Origin: Comamonadaceae bacterium
GTDB lineage: Bacteria; Pseudomonadota; Gammaproteobacteria; Burkholderiales; Burkholderiaceae_C
Reading direction: 5' to 3'
NCBI GenBank assembly: GCA_947375135.1
Contig: CANCER010000013.1
Location: 1-64,000, forward strand
DNA: 64,000 nucleotides
Positions 33,555 through 42,356 of this stretch are shown here, in pieces. Every line of letters begins with the position of its first letter. The stretch's first letter is position 1. The translations under genes were made by a program, and so were the position numbers. Below the pieces are notes generated by a model, which made no database searches, had not been told where the DNA came from, and was given only the letters and a program-made list of their open reading frames with translations.

Positions 33555-36500
33555 ATGAACGTTTCGGCCTGGTCGATCAAGAACCCGATTGCGGGCGTGA
33601 TGCTGTTTGTCATGCTCACGTTTGCCGGGCTTATCGCCTTCAACAGCATGAAGGTACAGCAGTTCCCCGATCTGGATCTGCCCACGGTGGTCATTTCTGC
33701 CTCCCTGCCCGGCGCGGCACCGGCCCAACTGGAAACCGAGGTCGCGCGCAAGATGGAAAACGCCATCGCCAGCCTGCAGGGCCTCAAGCACATCTACACC
33801 AAGGTGCAGGACGGCGGCGTGACGATTACCGCCGAGTTCCGGCTGGAAAAACCGGGCCAGGAAGCCGTGGACGATGTGCGTTCGGCCATTGCCCAGATCC
33901 GCTCCGACCTGCCGTCTGACCTGCGCGACCCGGCGGTCAGCAAGATCAACCTGGCCGGCTCGCCGGTGCTGGCCTACACCGTGAGCTCGGCTCAGATGGA
34001 CGATGAGGGCCTGAGCTGGTTTGTAGACAACACGATCACGCGCAAGCTGCTGTCGGTGCGCGGTGTGGGTGCCATCAACCGCGTGGGTGGGGTCAACCGC
34101 GAGATCGATGTGGCGCTGGACCCGGCACGTCTACAGGCCCTGGGCGCCACCGCAGCCGATATCTCGCGCCAGCTCAAAGCCATGCAACAGGAGTCCGCCG
34201 GCGGGCGCACCGACATTGGCGGCAGCGAGCAGCCCGTGCGCACCCTGGCCACGGTGGCCTCGGCGCGTGCGCTGGAAGCCATGGAGCTCAGCCTGGCCGA
34301 CGGCCGCCATATCCGGCTGGACCAGGTGGCCACCATCCGGGACACGGTCGCGGAACCGCGCTCGGCGGCCCTGCTCAATGGCAAGTCGGTGGTGGGTTTT
34401 GAAGTGGCGCGCAGCAAGGGTGCCAGCGAAGTGGAAGTGGGCGCCGGTGTACGCAAGGCCTTGGAAGAGCTGCGCCTGCAGCACCCCGATATGCAGATCA
34501 CCGAGGCGTTTGACTTTGTGACCCCGGTGCAGGAGGAATACGACGGCTCCATGCACCTGCTGTACGAGGGCGCGGCCCTGGCCGTGCTGGTGGTCTGGCT
34601 GTTCCTGCGCGACTGGCGCGCCACCTTTGTCTCGGCCGTGGCGCTGCCGCTGTCGGCCATTCCGGCCTTTGTCGGCATGCAGCAACTGGGCTTCTCCATC
34701 AATGTGGTGACCCTGCTGGCGCTCTCGCTGGTGATCGGCATCCTGGTGGACGACGCCATCGTGGAGGTGGAAAACATCGTGCGCCACCTGCGCATGGGCA
34801 AGTCGCCGTACCAGGCGGCCATGGAAGCGGCCGACGAAATTGGCCTCGCCGTGATCGCCACCACGTTTACGCTGATTGCCGTGTTTCTGCCCACGGCCTT
34901 CATGGCCGGCATACCCGGCAAGTTCTTCAAGCAGTTCGGCTGGACGGCCTCCCTTGCGGTGGCGGCTTCGCTCCTGGTGGCACGCGTGCTCACGCCCATG
35001 ATGGCGGCCTACCTGCTCAAGCCCATCGTCACCGCGCACGCCGAGCCGGGCTGGATGCGCATCTACATGCGCTGGGCCCGTTGGTGCGTCAGCCACCGGT
35101 TGATCACTTTCCTCGCGGCCTGCGCCTTCTTTGTCGGCTCGCTGATGCTGATCCCGCTGCTGCCCAAGGGCTTTATTCCGCCGGACGACAACTCGCAAAC
35201 CCAGGCCTATCTGGAACTACCGCCCGGCTCCACCCTGGCCCAGACCCGGGCCGTGGCTGAAGACGCGCGGCTGCGCCTGATGCAGGTGCCGCATGTGAAG
35301 AGCATTTACACCACCATAGGCGGCGGTGCCGCCGGCAGCGACCCGTTTGCCCCCCAAGGCGTGGGCGAGGCACGCAAGGCCACGCTCACCATCCTGCTGG
35401 ACGAACGCAAGGCGCGCCCGCGCAAGCAGGGCATTGAGCAGCACATCCGCGACGCACTGGAACCCATTGCCGGCATCCGCAGCAAGGTCGGGCTGGGTGG
35501 TTCGGGCGAGAAATACGTGCTGGTGCTCAGCGGCGAAGACCCCTCAGCACTCAATGCCGCCGCCCACGCCGTGGAGCGCGACCTGCGCACCATTGCCGGC
35601 CTGGGCAATGTGGCGTCCACCGCCAGCCTGGTGCGCCCTGAGATTGCCGTGCGCCCCGACTTTGCCCGCGCCGCTGACAGGGGCGTGACCAGTGCGGCCA
35701 TTGGCGAGACCCTGCGCATTGCCACCCTGGGCGACTTCGATGCCGCCCTGCCCAAGCTCAACCTCAGCCAGCGGCAGATCCCCATCGTCGTCAAGCTCGA
35801 CAGCGCGGCCCGCACCGACCTCGACCTGCTGGGCCGCCTGAGCGTGCCCGGCACGCATGGCCCTGTGATGCTGAGCCAGGTGGCCACGCTGGAAGTGGCC
35901 GGCGGGCCGGCGGTGATTGACCGCTACGACCGCTCGCGCAACATCAACTTCGACATCGAGCTCTCCGGCCTGCCGCTGGGGGACGTGGCACTGGCCGTGC
36001 AGAACCTGCCTTCTATCAAAAACCTGCCGCCCGGCGTGGCGGTGCGCGAGGTGGGCGATGCCGAGGTCATGGGCGAGTTGTTTGCCAGCTTCGGGCTGGC
36101 CATGCTGACGGGGGTGCTGTGCATCTACATCGTGCTGGTGCTGCTGTTCAAGAGCCTGCTGCATCCGGTGACGATTCTGTTTGCCCTGCCCCTGTCCCTG
36201 GGCGGGGCCTTTGTCGGCCTGTTGCTGGCAGACAAAAGCTTTTCCATGCCGTCCCTCATCGGCCTGATCATGCTGATGGGCGTGGCCACCAAGAACTCGA
36301 TCCTGCTGGTGGAGTACGCCATCCTGGCCCGGCGCGAACACGGCATGACGCGCTGGGAAGCGCTGATGGACGCCTGCCGCAAGCGCGCCCGCCCCATCAT
36401 CATGACCACGCTGGCCATGGGCGCCGGCATGATGCCGATTGCCATCGGCCTGGGCGCGGCCGACACCAGCTTCCGTGCGCCCATGGCGATTGCCGTGATC

Positions 36501-36614
36501 GGCGGGCTGATCACCTCTACTTTTTTAAGTCTGCTGATCATTCCGGCGGTGTTCACCTATATCGATGACCTGGGCCAGTGGACGGCGCGCAAGTTCGCAA
36601 AAAGGAAGGCCTGA
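33555..36614 (+). CDS. RND efflux transporter permease (HAE1 type)
   Basis: A 1019-residue inner-membrane pump with the two-fold RND layout: TM1, a large periplasmic loop, TM2-6, TM7, a second loop and TM8-12. The proton relay Asp pair is present in TM4 (GILVDDAIVEVENI), and TM10 carries the conserved Lys (GVATKNSILLVEYA). The Asp pair and length favour drug/hydrophobe export (HAE1) over heavy-metal CusA-type pumps, and no Met-rich metal relay is seen. Substrate is unknown. No regulator gene is directly adjacent; the PAS-LuxR gene 70 bp upstream of the operon is on the same strand but faces scoAB. Confidence 0.92.
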   Translation: MNVSAWSIKNPIAGVMLFVMLTFAGLIAFNSMKVQQFPDLDLPTVVISASLPGAAPAQLETEVARKMENAIASLQGLKHIYTKVQDGGVTITAEFRLEKPGQEAVDDVRSAIAQIRSDLPSDLRDPAVSKINLAGSPVLAYTVSSAQMDDEGLSWFVDNTITRKLLSVRGVGAINRVGGVNREIDVALDPARLQALGATAADISRQLKAMQQESAGGRTDIGGSEQPVRTLATVASARALEAMELSLADGRHIRLDQVATIRDTVAEPRSAALLNGKSVVGFEVARSKGASEVEVGAGVRKALEELRLQHPDMQITEAFDFVTPVQEEYDGSMHLLYEGAALAVLVVWLFLRDWRATFVSAVALPLSAIPAFVGMQQLGFSINVVTLLALSLVIGILVDDAIVEVENIVRHLRMGKSPYQAAMEAADEIGLAVIATTFTLIAVFLPTAFMAGIPGKFFKQFGWTASLAVAASLLVARVLTPMMAAYLLKPIVTAHAEPGWMRIYMRWARWCVSHRLITFLAACAFFVGSLMLIPLLPKGFIPPDDNSQTQAYLELPPGSTLAQTRAVAEDARLRLMQVPHVKSIYTTIGGGAAGSDPFAPQGVGEARKATLTILLDERKARPRKQGIEQHIRDALEPIAGIRSKVGLGGSGEKYVLVLSGEDPSALNAAAHAVERDLRTIAGLGNVASTASLVRPEIAVRPDFARAADRGVTSAAIGETLRIATLGDFDAALPKLNLSQRQIPIVVKLDSAARTDLDLLGRLSVPGTHGPVMLSQVATLEVAGGPAVIDRYDRSRNINFDIELSGLPLGDVALAVQNLPSIKNLPPGVAVREVGDAEVMGELFASFGLAMLTGVLCIYIVLVLLFKSLLHPVTILFALPLSLGGAFVGLLLADKSFSMPSLIGLIMLMGVATKNSILLVEYAILARREHGMTRWEALMDACRKRARPIIMTTLAMGAGMMPIAIGLGAADTSFRAPMAIAVIGGLITSTFLSLLIIPAVFTYIDDLGQWTARKFAKRKA

Positions 36615-36790
36615 AGCTGCGAGGCAGGTGAATCCAAGTAACATCGACGCGAATTCATTCACGAGGGGGGCTGCTCCGTGCCGATACGTGGCATTCGGCG
36701 CTCCGTTCTTCCGCGTCAACCCCTGCACCGCGTTACCGACCTGCCATGCCGCACCCATCCATTCCTGCAGAAACCCGGGGGACACCGCCC
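36615..36790. other. short intergenic region, nothing recognised
   Basis: About 175 bases between the RND permease and the GGDEF-EAL gene. I see no terminator, repeat or small gene. The GGDEF-EAL frame is open back to an ATG at 36746. Confidence 0.4.
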
Positions 36791-39646
36791 ATGCCGCCCG
36801 ATCAGGAAAATCCGTGGGAGCTGGCGCTGGACGGTACGGGCTTGGGCGTTTGGGACTGGAACGTGGTCACCGGCGCGCAAAGGCACTCGGCGCGCTGGGA
36901 AGAAATGCTGGGCTACAGCCCTGGTGAACTGAAACAGGGCTACCAGGAGTTCTCCAGCCGCGTTCACCCGGACGATTTGCCGACCCAAGCGCGCGCCACT
37001 GCCGACTATGTGGCCGGGAACATCCCCAGCTACGCCGTCGATTTGCGCATTCGCTGTAAGGACGGCAGTTGGCGCTGGATCGCCTCGCGCGGGATGGTGG
37101 TGCAGCGCGATGCCCAGGGCAAACCCCTGCGCATGATAGGCACGCACACCGACATCCAGGAACGCAAGGCTGCCGAATCCGATCTGCTGGAGCGTTCGCA
37201 TCTGTTGCGTGACACGCTGGGCAGCATCAGCCAGGGCATTTTTTTGCTGGATGCCCAAAAGCGCGTCATTTCCTATAACGCACGTGCCTGCGAACTGCTG
37301 GATTTGAGCCCGGAACTCCTGAGCCGCCAGCCCGCTCTGGAAGAAGTACACCGGCTGCAACTCGGCCGTGGCGACTTTGGTCCTGACTTGCAGGGCGTGG
37401 AGGAATCTGCACGCGCCTATATCCGCAGCCATGGCCAGGCAGCGCTACCCCAGCGCTATCTGCGCGTCACGCCCAAGGGCCGCACGCTGGAGGTCAAGTC
37501 GCAACTGCTGCCTGAGGGCGGGATGGTGCGTACGTTTTCAGATGTGACGGACTATGTCCGGGTGGAAACCGACCGTGCCCGGTTGGACAAACTGCTGCTG
37601 GCTATGCAGTCCTTGGCCCAGGTCGGTGGATGGGAAGTGGACATGCTGAGCGATCAGGTGTACTGGACCGAAGGGGTGTACCGCATTTTCCAGACCTCCC
37701 CGCAGGAGTTCACACCCGGTACGGCCCTGGCCACTGCCGGGCGTTTCCTGACGCCACGCTCCATGGCGTTGGTCAGTGCAACGTATTCCGACGCCGTCAA
37801 CCAGCCCGCCACGCACGACTTTGAACTCGAAGCCATCACGGCCAAAGGCCAGCGCATCTGGATCCATGCCATGGGAACAGCGCTGTGGAAGAACGGGCAG
37901 TTGATTTCCCGGACCACGGTGGTGCAAAACATCACGGACGCCAAACTGGCGCAGGTGGCCCTGCTGGACGCGGAAAACCGTTGGAAGCTGGCGCTGGAAA
38001 GCACCGGTGACGGCGTGTGGGATTGGCACGTGCCCAGCGGGGTGGAGTTTTATTCGAAGCGCCTGATCGAGATGTACGGTTTCGAAGACGGGGAAGTCGC
38101 CAGCGAGGCCATGGAACTGGACCATCGCACCCATCCGGAAGACCGGGCAGAAATGGAGCGTGCGCGCAACGCCCATTTCAACGGACACACACCGACCTAC
38201 TTCAACGAGCACCGCATACGCTGCAAAGACGGCAGCTGGAAATGGGTCTTGAGCCGCGGCATGCTGATCAGCCGCGACGCTGATGGCCGCCCGCTGCGCA
38301 TGATTGGCACGCACACGGACATCACGGAGCGCAAGAGCGCCGAAGCCCTGATTCGCCAGCAAGCTTTTTTTGACACGCTCACAGGCCTGCCAAACCGGCG
38401 CATGCTGCGGGAGCGCCTGGAGCAGGAAATCAGGCACTCGCGGCGCAACGGCCAGCGGTTAGCGGTTCTGTTTATCGACCTGGACCACTTCAAGGAAGTC
38501 AATGACACCCTGGGGCACAACAGTGGCGACCAGTTGCTCGTGGAAGCGGGCAGGCGCATCAAACACTGTGTGCGGGAGTCAGACACCGTGGCCCGCATGG
38601 GAGGTGATGAGTTCACCGTGATCCTGACGGACATCTCCATCGCCGACACGCTGGAGCCGGTGCTGCAGAAAATTCTGCGCTCCATGGACGGGCTGTTCCA
38701 GATCGGCAATGAACAGGTCTTCGTCTCGGCCAGCATAGGCATCACCCTGTTCCCGACAGATGCCACAGAGATCGAAGACCTGTACAAAAATGCCGATCAG
38801 GCCCTGTACGTCGCCAAGGGCGAGGGGCGCAACCGCTTCAGCTTTTTTACCCCGGCCTTGCAGGAGGCCGCTCAAACCAGGGTCCGGCTGGCCAGCGATT
38901 TGCGCACCGCGCTCAACGACAACCAGTTCCGTGTGCTCTACCAGCCCATTGTGGAGCTGGCCACCGGCTCCATCCGCAAGGCCGAAGCCCTGATACGCTG
39001 GCAGCACCCCAAGCGCGGCCTGGTCAGCCCGGCCGCTTTTATCCCGATTGCCGAATCCAGCGGGCTGATTGTGGACATTGGCGATTGGGTGTTCCGGCAG
39101 GCGGCAGCCCAGGTGCAGAAATGGCGCAGCACCCTGCACCCCGACTTCCAGATCAGCGTGAACCGCTCGCCGGTGCAATTCCGCCACCACGACAGCAGCC
39201 AGGCCTCCTGGGGCCTGCAAATGCACGCACTGGGCCTGCCCGGCGATGCTTTGGTGGTGGAAATTACCGAAGGGCTGCTGCTGGACACCAGCGATGTGGT
39301 GGGCAATCAATTGCTGGCGCTGGGCGACGCCGGGGTCAAGGTGTCGCTGGACGACTTTGGCACCGGTTACTCGTCGCTGGCCTATCTGCAGAAGTTCGAT
39401 ATCGACTTCCTCAAGATCGACCAGTCCTTTGTGCGCAACCTGGTCCCCGGCTCCACCGATCTGGCCCTGTGCAAGGCCATCATTGTGATGGCCCATGCCC
39501 TGGGCATGCAGGTGATTGCCGAAGGTGTGGAAACGGCACAGCAGTGCGCCTTGCTGACCGAGGCGGGTTGCGACTACGGCCAGGGCTACCTGTTCGCCCG
39601 CCCCATCAGCCCCGGCGAATTCGAGGCCCTGCTGAACCAGCCGTAG
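36791..39646 (+). CDS. cytosolic four-PAS GGDEF-EAL cyclic-di-GMP enzyme
   Basis: About 951 residues without transmembrane segments: four tandem PAS/PAC units (roughly 1-120, 125-255, 260-395, 400-520), a GGDEF domain and an EAL domain. The cyclase site is intact (RMGGDEFTV) with an inhibitory RxxD I-site (RESD) five residues before it. The phosphodiesterase site has EALIRW, DDFGTGYSSLAYL and AEGVET, so both activities look possible. PAS1 and PAS4 share a near-identical stretch (RCKDGSW.W, then SRGM and LRMIGTHTDI), a sign of internal duplication. The start at 36791 is preferred as the PAS begins soon after; 36746 is an alternative. Confidence 0.9.
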   Translation: MPPDQENPWELALDGTGLGVWDWNVVTGAQRHSARWEEMLGYSPGELKQGYQEFSSRVHPDDLPTQARATADYVAGNIPSYAVDLRIRCKDGSWRWIASRGMVVQRDAQGKPLRMIGTHTDIQERKAAESDLLERSHLLRDTLGSISQGIFLLDAQKRVISYNARACELLDLSPELLSRQPALEEVHRLQLGRGDFGPDLQGVEESARAYIRSHGQAALPQRYLRVTPKGRTLEVKSQLLPEGGMVRTFSDVTDYVRVETDRARLDKLLLAMQSLAQVGGWEVDMLSDQVYWTEGVYRIFQTSPQEFTPGTALATAGRFLTPRSMALVSATYSDAVNQPATHDFELEAITAKGQRIWIHAMGTALWKNGQLISRTTVVQNITDAKLAQVALLDAENRWKLALESTGDGVWDWHVPSGVEFYSKRLIEMYGFEDGEVASEAMELDHRTHPEDRAEMERARNAHFNGHTPTYFNEHRIRCKDGSWKWVLSRGMLISRDADGRPLRMIGTHTDITERKSAEALIRQQAFFDTLTGLPNRRMLRERLEQEIRHSRRNGQRLAVLFIDLDHFKEVNDTLGHNSGDQLLVEAGRRIKHCVRESDTVARMGGDEFTVILTDISIADTLEPVLQKILRSMDGLFQIGNEQVFVSASIGITLFPTDATEIEDLYKNADQALYVAKGEGRNRFSFFTPALQEAAQTRVRLASDLRTALNDNQFRVLYQPIVELATGSIRKAEALIRWQHPKRGLVSPAAFIPIAESSGLIVDIGDWVFRQAAAQVQKWRSTLHPDFQISVNRSPVQFRHHDSSQASWGLQMHALGLPGDALVVEITEGLLLDTSDVVGNQLLALGDAGVKVSLDDFGTGYSSLAYLQKFDIDFLKIDQSFVRNLVPGSTDLALCKAIIVMAHALGMQVIAEGVETAQQCALLTEAGCDYGQGYLFARPISPGEFEALLNQP

Positions 39647-39683
39647 GCACCGCAGGGGCCCGGCATCTGTTCCAATCCACGCT

Positions 39684-39905
39684 ATGAACCCACTTAGCGA
39701 CATGGAACAGCGCCTGGAAGCGCTGGAAATCAAGGCCAGTTTTACCGAAGATCTGGTGGACAAGCTCGACCAGATCATCATTCGCCAGCAGCGCACCCTC
39801 GATGCCCTGGTGAATGAACTGCGCCTGCTGCGCGACCAGGCCACCACGGCCGGCGAGGGCGGCACGCAGCGCAACCTGCGCGACGACTTGCCGCCGCATT
39901 ACTGA
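39684..39905 (+). CDS. slyX: SlyX family protein
   Basis: A 73-residue coiled-coil protein with the SlyX pattern: MEQRLEALEIKASF, then DKLDQIIIRQQ and a Leu-heptad stretch ending with the family tail DLPPHY. SlyX is a small conserved proteobacterial protein of unknown function, often near slyD. Here it lies between the c-di-GMP gene and the AhpD-like gene. Confidence 0.9.
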   Translation: MNPLSDMEQRLEALEIKASFTEDLVDKLDQIIIRQQRTLDALVNELRLLRDQATTAGEGGTQRNLRDDLPPHY

Positions 39906-39925
39906 TACCCACCAAGGAGACCTCC

Positions 39926-40498
39926 ATGCGCTTCCCCCTGCCCGACCTCAATACCCTGCCCGCCGACATCCAGGCCAAGATTCTGGAAGTACAGGAAAAA
40001 TCCGGCTTCATTCCCAATGTTTTTCTGGCCCTGGCGCGCCGCCCGGCCGAATGGCGGGCCTTTTTCGCCTACCACGACGCGCTGATGCTGCGCGAGGAGT
40101 CCAGCCTGACCAAAGGCGACCGGGAAATGATCGTCACGGCCACCAGTGCCGCCAACCAGTGCCTGTATTGCGTGGTCGCCCATGGTGCGCTCTTGCGTAT
40201 TTACGAGAAGAAGCCCTTGGTGGCCGACCAGGTGGCGGTGAACTACCGCAAGGCCGACATCACGCCGCGCCAGCGCGCCATGCTGGACTTCGCCCTGAAG
40301 GTCTGCCAAAACAGCCAGGCCGTGGACGAAGCCGACTTTGCGGCCTTGCAGGCCCACGGCTTTAACGATGAAGACATCTGGGACATCACCGGCATCACCG
40401 CCTTTTTCGGCCTGTCCAACCGCGTGGCCAGCGTCACCGGCATGCTGCCCAACCCGGAGTTCTACCTGCTGGGCCGCCTGCCCAAGGTCAAAAAGTAG
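39926..40498 (+). CDS. AhpD-like peroxidase-related protein (carboxymuconolactone decarboxylase family)
   Basis: A 190-residue CMD-fold protein with the AhpD-type redox motif C79-L-Y-C82 followed by H86 (NQCLYCVVAH), in the peroxidase-related subgroup. The motif supports thiol-dependent peroxide or alkyl hydroperoxide handling, with the His and an upstream Glu/Ser as the proton relay. It has AAGGAG upstream of the ATG (39914-39919). It is 20 bp after slyX and 3 bp before the gamma-glutamyltransferase gene, so probably cotranscribed with both. Confidence 0.85.
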   Translation: MRFPLPDLNTLPADIQAKILEVQEKSGFIPNVFLALARRPAEWRAFFAYHDALMLREESSLTKGDREMIVTATSAANQCLYCVVAHGALLRIYEKKPLVADQVAVNYRKADITPRQRAMLDFALKVCQNSQAVDEADFAALQAHGFNDEDIWDITGITAFFGLSNRVASVTGMLPNPEFYLLGRLPKVKK

Positions 40499-40501
40499 CC
40501 T

Positions 40502-42340
40502 ATGCGCCTTGACACCCTGCCCGCAGCCGTGGCCCGGTGGCTGGCGCCCGGCCGCAGTGCCCTGCTGCTGGCCGCGCTGCTTGGCGTGGCCCTGCAGGGC
40601 CACGCCTGGGAACTGGCACAACCGGAACGCTCCAGCGGCGTGGTCGAGAAACCCGGCTGGACCACGCACAGCTATGCCGTTGCCGCCGCCAACCCGCTGG
40701 CAACGCAGGCCGGCCTGGAGATTTTGCAGGCTGGTGGCAGCGCGGTGGATGCGGCCATCGCCGTGCAAATGGTGCTGGCGCTGGTGGAGCCACAGTCCAG
40801 CGGCATCGGTGGCGGTGCGTTCCTGGTCCACCACGACGGCCAGGTGACCCGGGCCTATGACGGGCGCGAAACCGCACCCGCACGGGCCACGCCCCAACTG
40901 TTTCTGGACGCCGGCGGCAAGGCCTTGCCCTTCATGGCCGCGGTGGTGGGTGGCCGCTCGGTCGGGGTCCCCGGTGTTTTGCGCATGTTGTTTCTGGCGC
41001 ACCAACAGCACGGCAAACTGACCTGGAGGGCCCTGTTCCAGCCGGCCATCCGGCTGGCCACAGCGGGCTTTGCCATCAGCCCGCGCATGGCCGCCCTGCT
41101 TGCAGCCGAGGTGGCACTCAAGTCCGATCCGGATGCGCTGGCCTACTTTTTCGATCCCCAAGGAAGGCCCTGGCCTGCCGGCCACCTGTTGCGCAATCCC
41201 GAACTGGCCGAGGTGATGCAAGCCATCGCAGACCAGGGGCCGGATGCGCTGATGAAGGGCGAGGTCGCCCAGGCGCTGGTGCACAAGGTGCAAGCGCATC
41301 CCAATGCCGGCACGCTGTCGCTGGAAGATCTGGCCGCCTACCAAGCCGTGCTGCGAGAGCCTCTGTGTTTTGACTATGCAGTCGCCGCCACCGTGCGGAC
41401 CTACCGCATCTGCGGCATGCCGCCCCCCGGCTCCGGCACGCTGGCCCTGGGCCAAATACTGGGTATCTTGAATGCCACGCCGGGCGCCGACCTGCCACTG
41501 GTGCAAGGCCAGCCCGGCGCGCCATGGCTGCACCGCTACACCGAGGCCGCGCGCCTGGCCTTTGCCGACAGGGCCCGGTATGTGGCGGACCCGGCCTTTG
41601 TGGCCGCACCGGCGGGCCACTGGGAAAGCCTGCTGGCCCCCGCCTACCTGACGGAACGGGCCCGCGCGATCGCGCCCGACGGCCCCGGCATGAAAGCGGT
41701 ACTGCCCGGCGTTCCGGGGCCACTCCAGGTCAGCTACGCCGCCATGCCGGACCAAACGGAGCACGGCACATCCCATATTTCCATCATCGATGCCTATGGC
41801 AACGCGCTGGCCATGACCAGCACGATCGAAGACGGCTGGGGCGCGCGGCTGATGGTCAATCGTGGCAAGGGGCTGCGCGGCGGCTTTTTGCTCAACAACC
41901 AGCTAACCGACTTCAGCTTTGAGCCCACGGGTGCCGACGGCCAACCCGTGGCCAACCGCGTGGAGGCGGGCAAGCGCCCGCGCTCGTCCATGTCGCCGGT
42001 GCTGGTTTTCGACAAGACTACGGGCCAGTTGCGCATCAGCGCCGGCAGCCCGGGCGGCGCCTTCATCATCCACTTCACCGCCAAAACGCTGCTGGGCCTG
42101 CTGAACTGGGACTTGACACCGCAACAGGCCATTGCATTGCCGAATTTCGGCACCCTGGGTGGCCCGCTTTTTCTGGAACAGGACCGTTTCAGCGCTGCCA
42201 CCCTCACCGACTTGCGCGCGCGCGGGCACACGGTGGTGGAGACACCGCTGCCCAGCGGCCTGCAGGCCTTGCAACGACAGCCCGGTTATTTACAGGGCGG
42301 TGCCGACCCGCGCCGGGAAGGGCTGGTCCTGGGCGATTAA
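40502..42340 (+). CDS. ggt: gamma-glutamyltransferase
   Basis: A 612-residue periplasmic Ntn-hydrolase precursor with a signal peptide (LLLAALLGVALQGHAWE). The N-terminal large-subunit core is GGSAVDAAIAVQMVLALVEPQSSGIGGG. The autoprocessing site is in HGTSHISI, whose Thr (about residue 423) becomes the catalytic N-terminus of the small subunit. The small-subunit loop (NRVEAGKRPRSSMSP, SAGSPGG) is present. It hydrolyses gamma-glutamyl bonds of periplasmic glutathione. It starts 3 bp after the AhpD-like gene, which may link it to glutathione/thiol stress. Confidence 0.93.
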   Translation: MRLDTLPAAVARWLAPGRSALLLAALLGVALQGHAWELAQPERSSGVVEKPGWTTHSYAVAAANPLATQAGLEILQAGGSAVDAAIAVQMVLALVEPQSSGIGGGAFLVHHDGQVTRAYDGRETAPARATPQLFLDAGGKALPFMAAVVGGRSVGVPGVLRMLFLAHQQHGKLTWRALFQPAIRLATAGFAISPRMAALLAAEVALKSDPDALAYFFDPQGRPWPAGHLLRNPELAEVMQAIADQGPDALMKGEVAQALVHKVQAHPNAGTLSLEDLAAYQAVLREPLCFDYAVAATVRTYRICGMPPPGSGTLALGQILGILNATPGADLPLVQGQPGAPWLHRYTEAARLAFADRARYVADPAFVAAPAGHWESLLAPAYLTERARAIAPDGPGMKAVLPGVPGPLQVSYAAMPDQTEHGTSHISIIDAYGNALAMTSTIEDGWGARLMVNRGKGLRGGFLLNNQLTDFSFEPTGADGQPVANRVEAGKRPRSSMSPVLVFDKTTGQLRISAGSPGGAFIIHFTAKTLLGLLNWDLTPQQAIALPNFGTLGGPLFLEQDRFSAATLTDLRARGHTVVETPLPSGLQALQRQPGYLQGGADPRREGLVLGD

Positions 42341-42356
42341 GCTCTCGCGTTCAATC

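Noticed and set aside
39899-41776. 625-codon minus-strand frame across the AhpD-like and ggt genes
   Set aside because: It spans two well-supported genes on the other strand and has low-complexity sequence.
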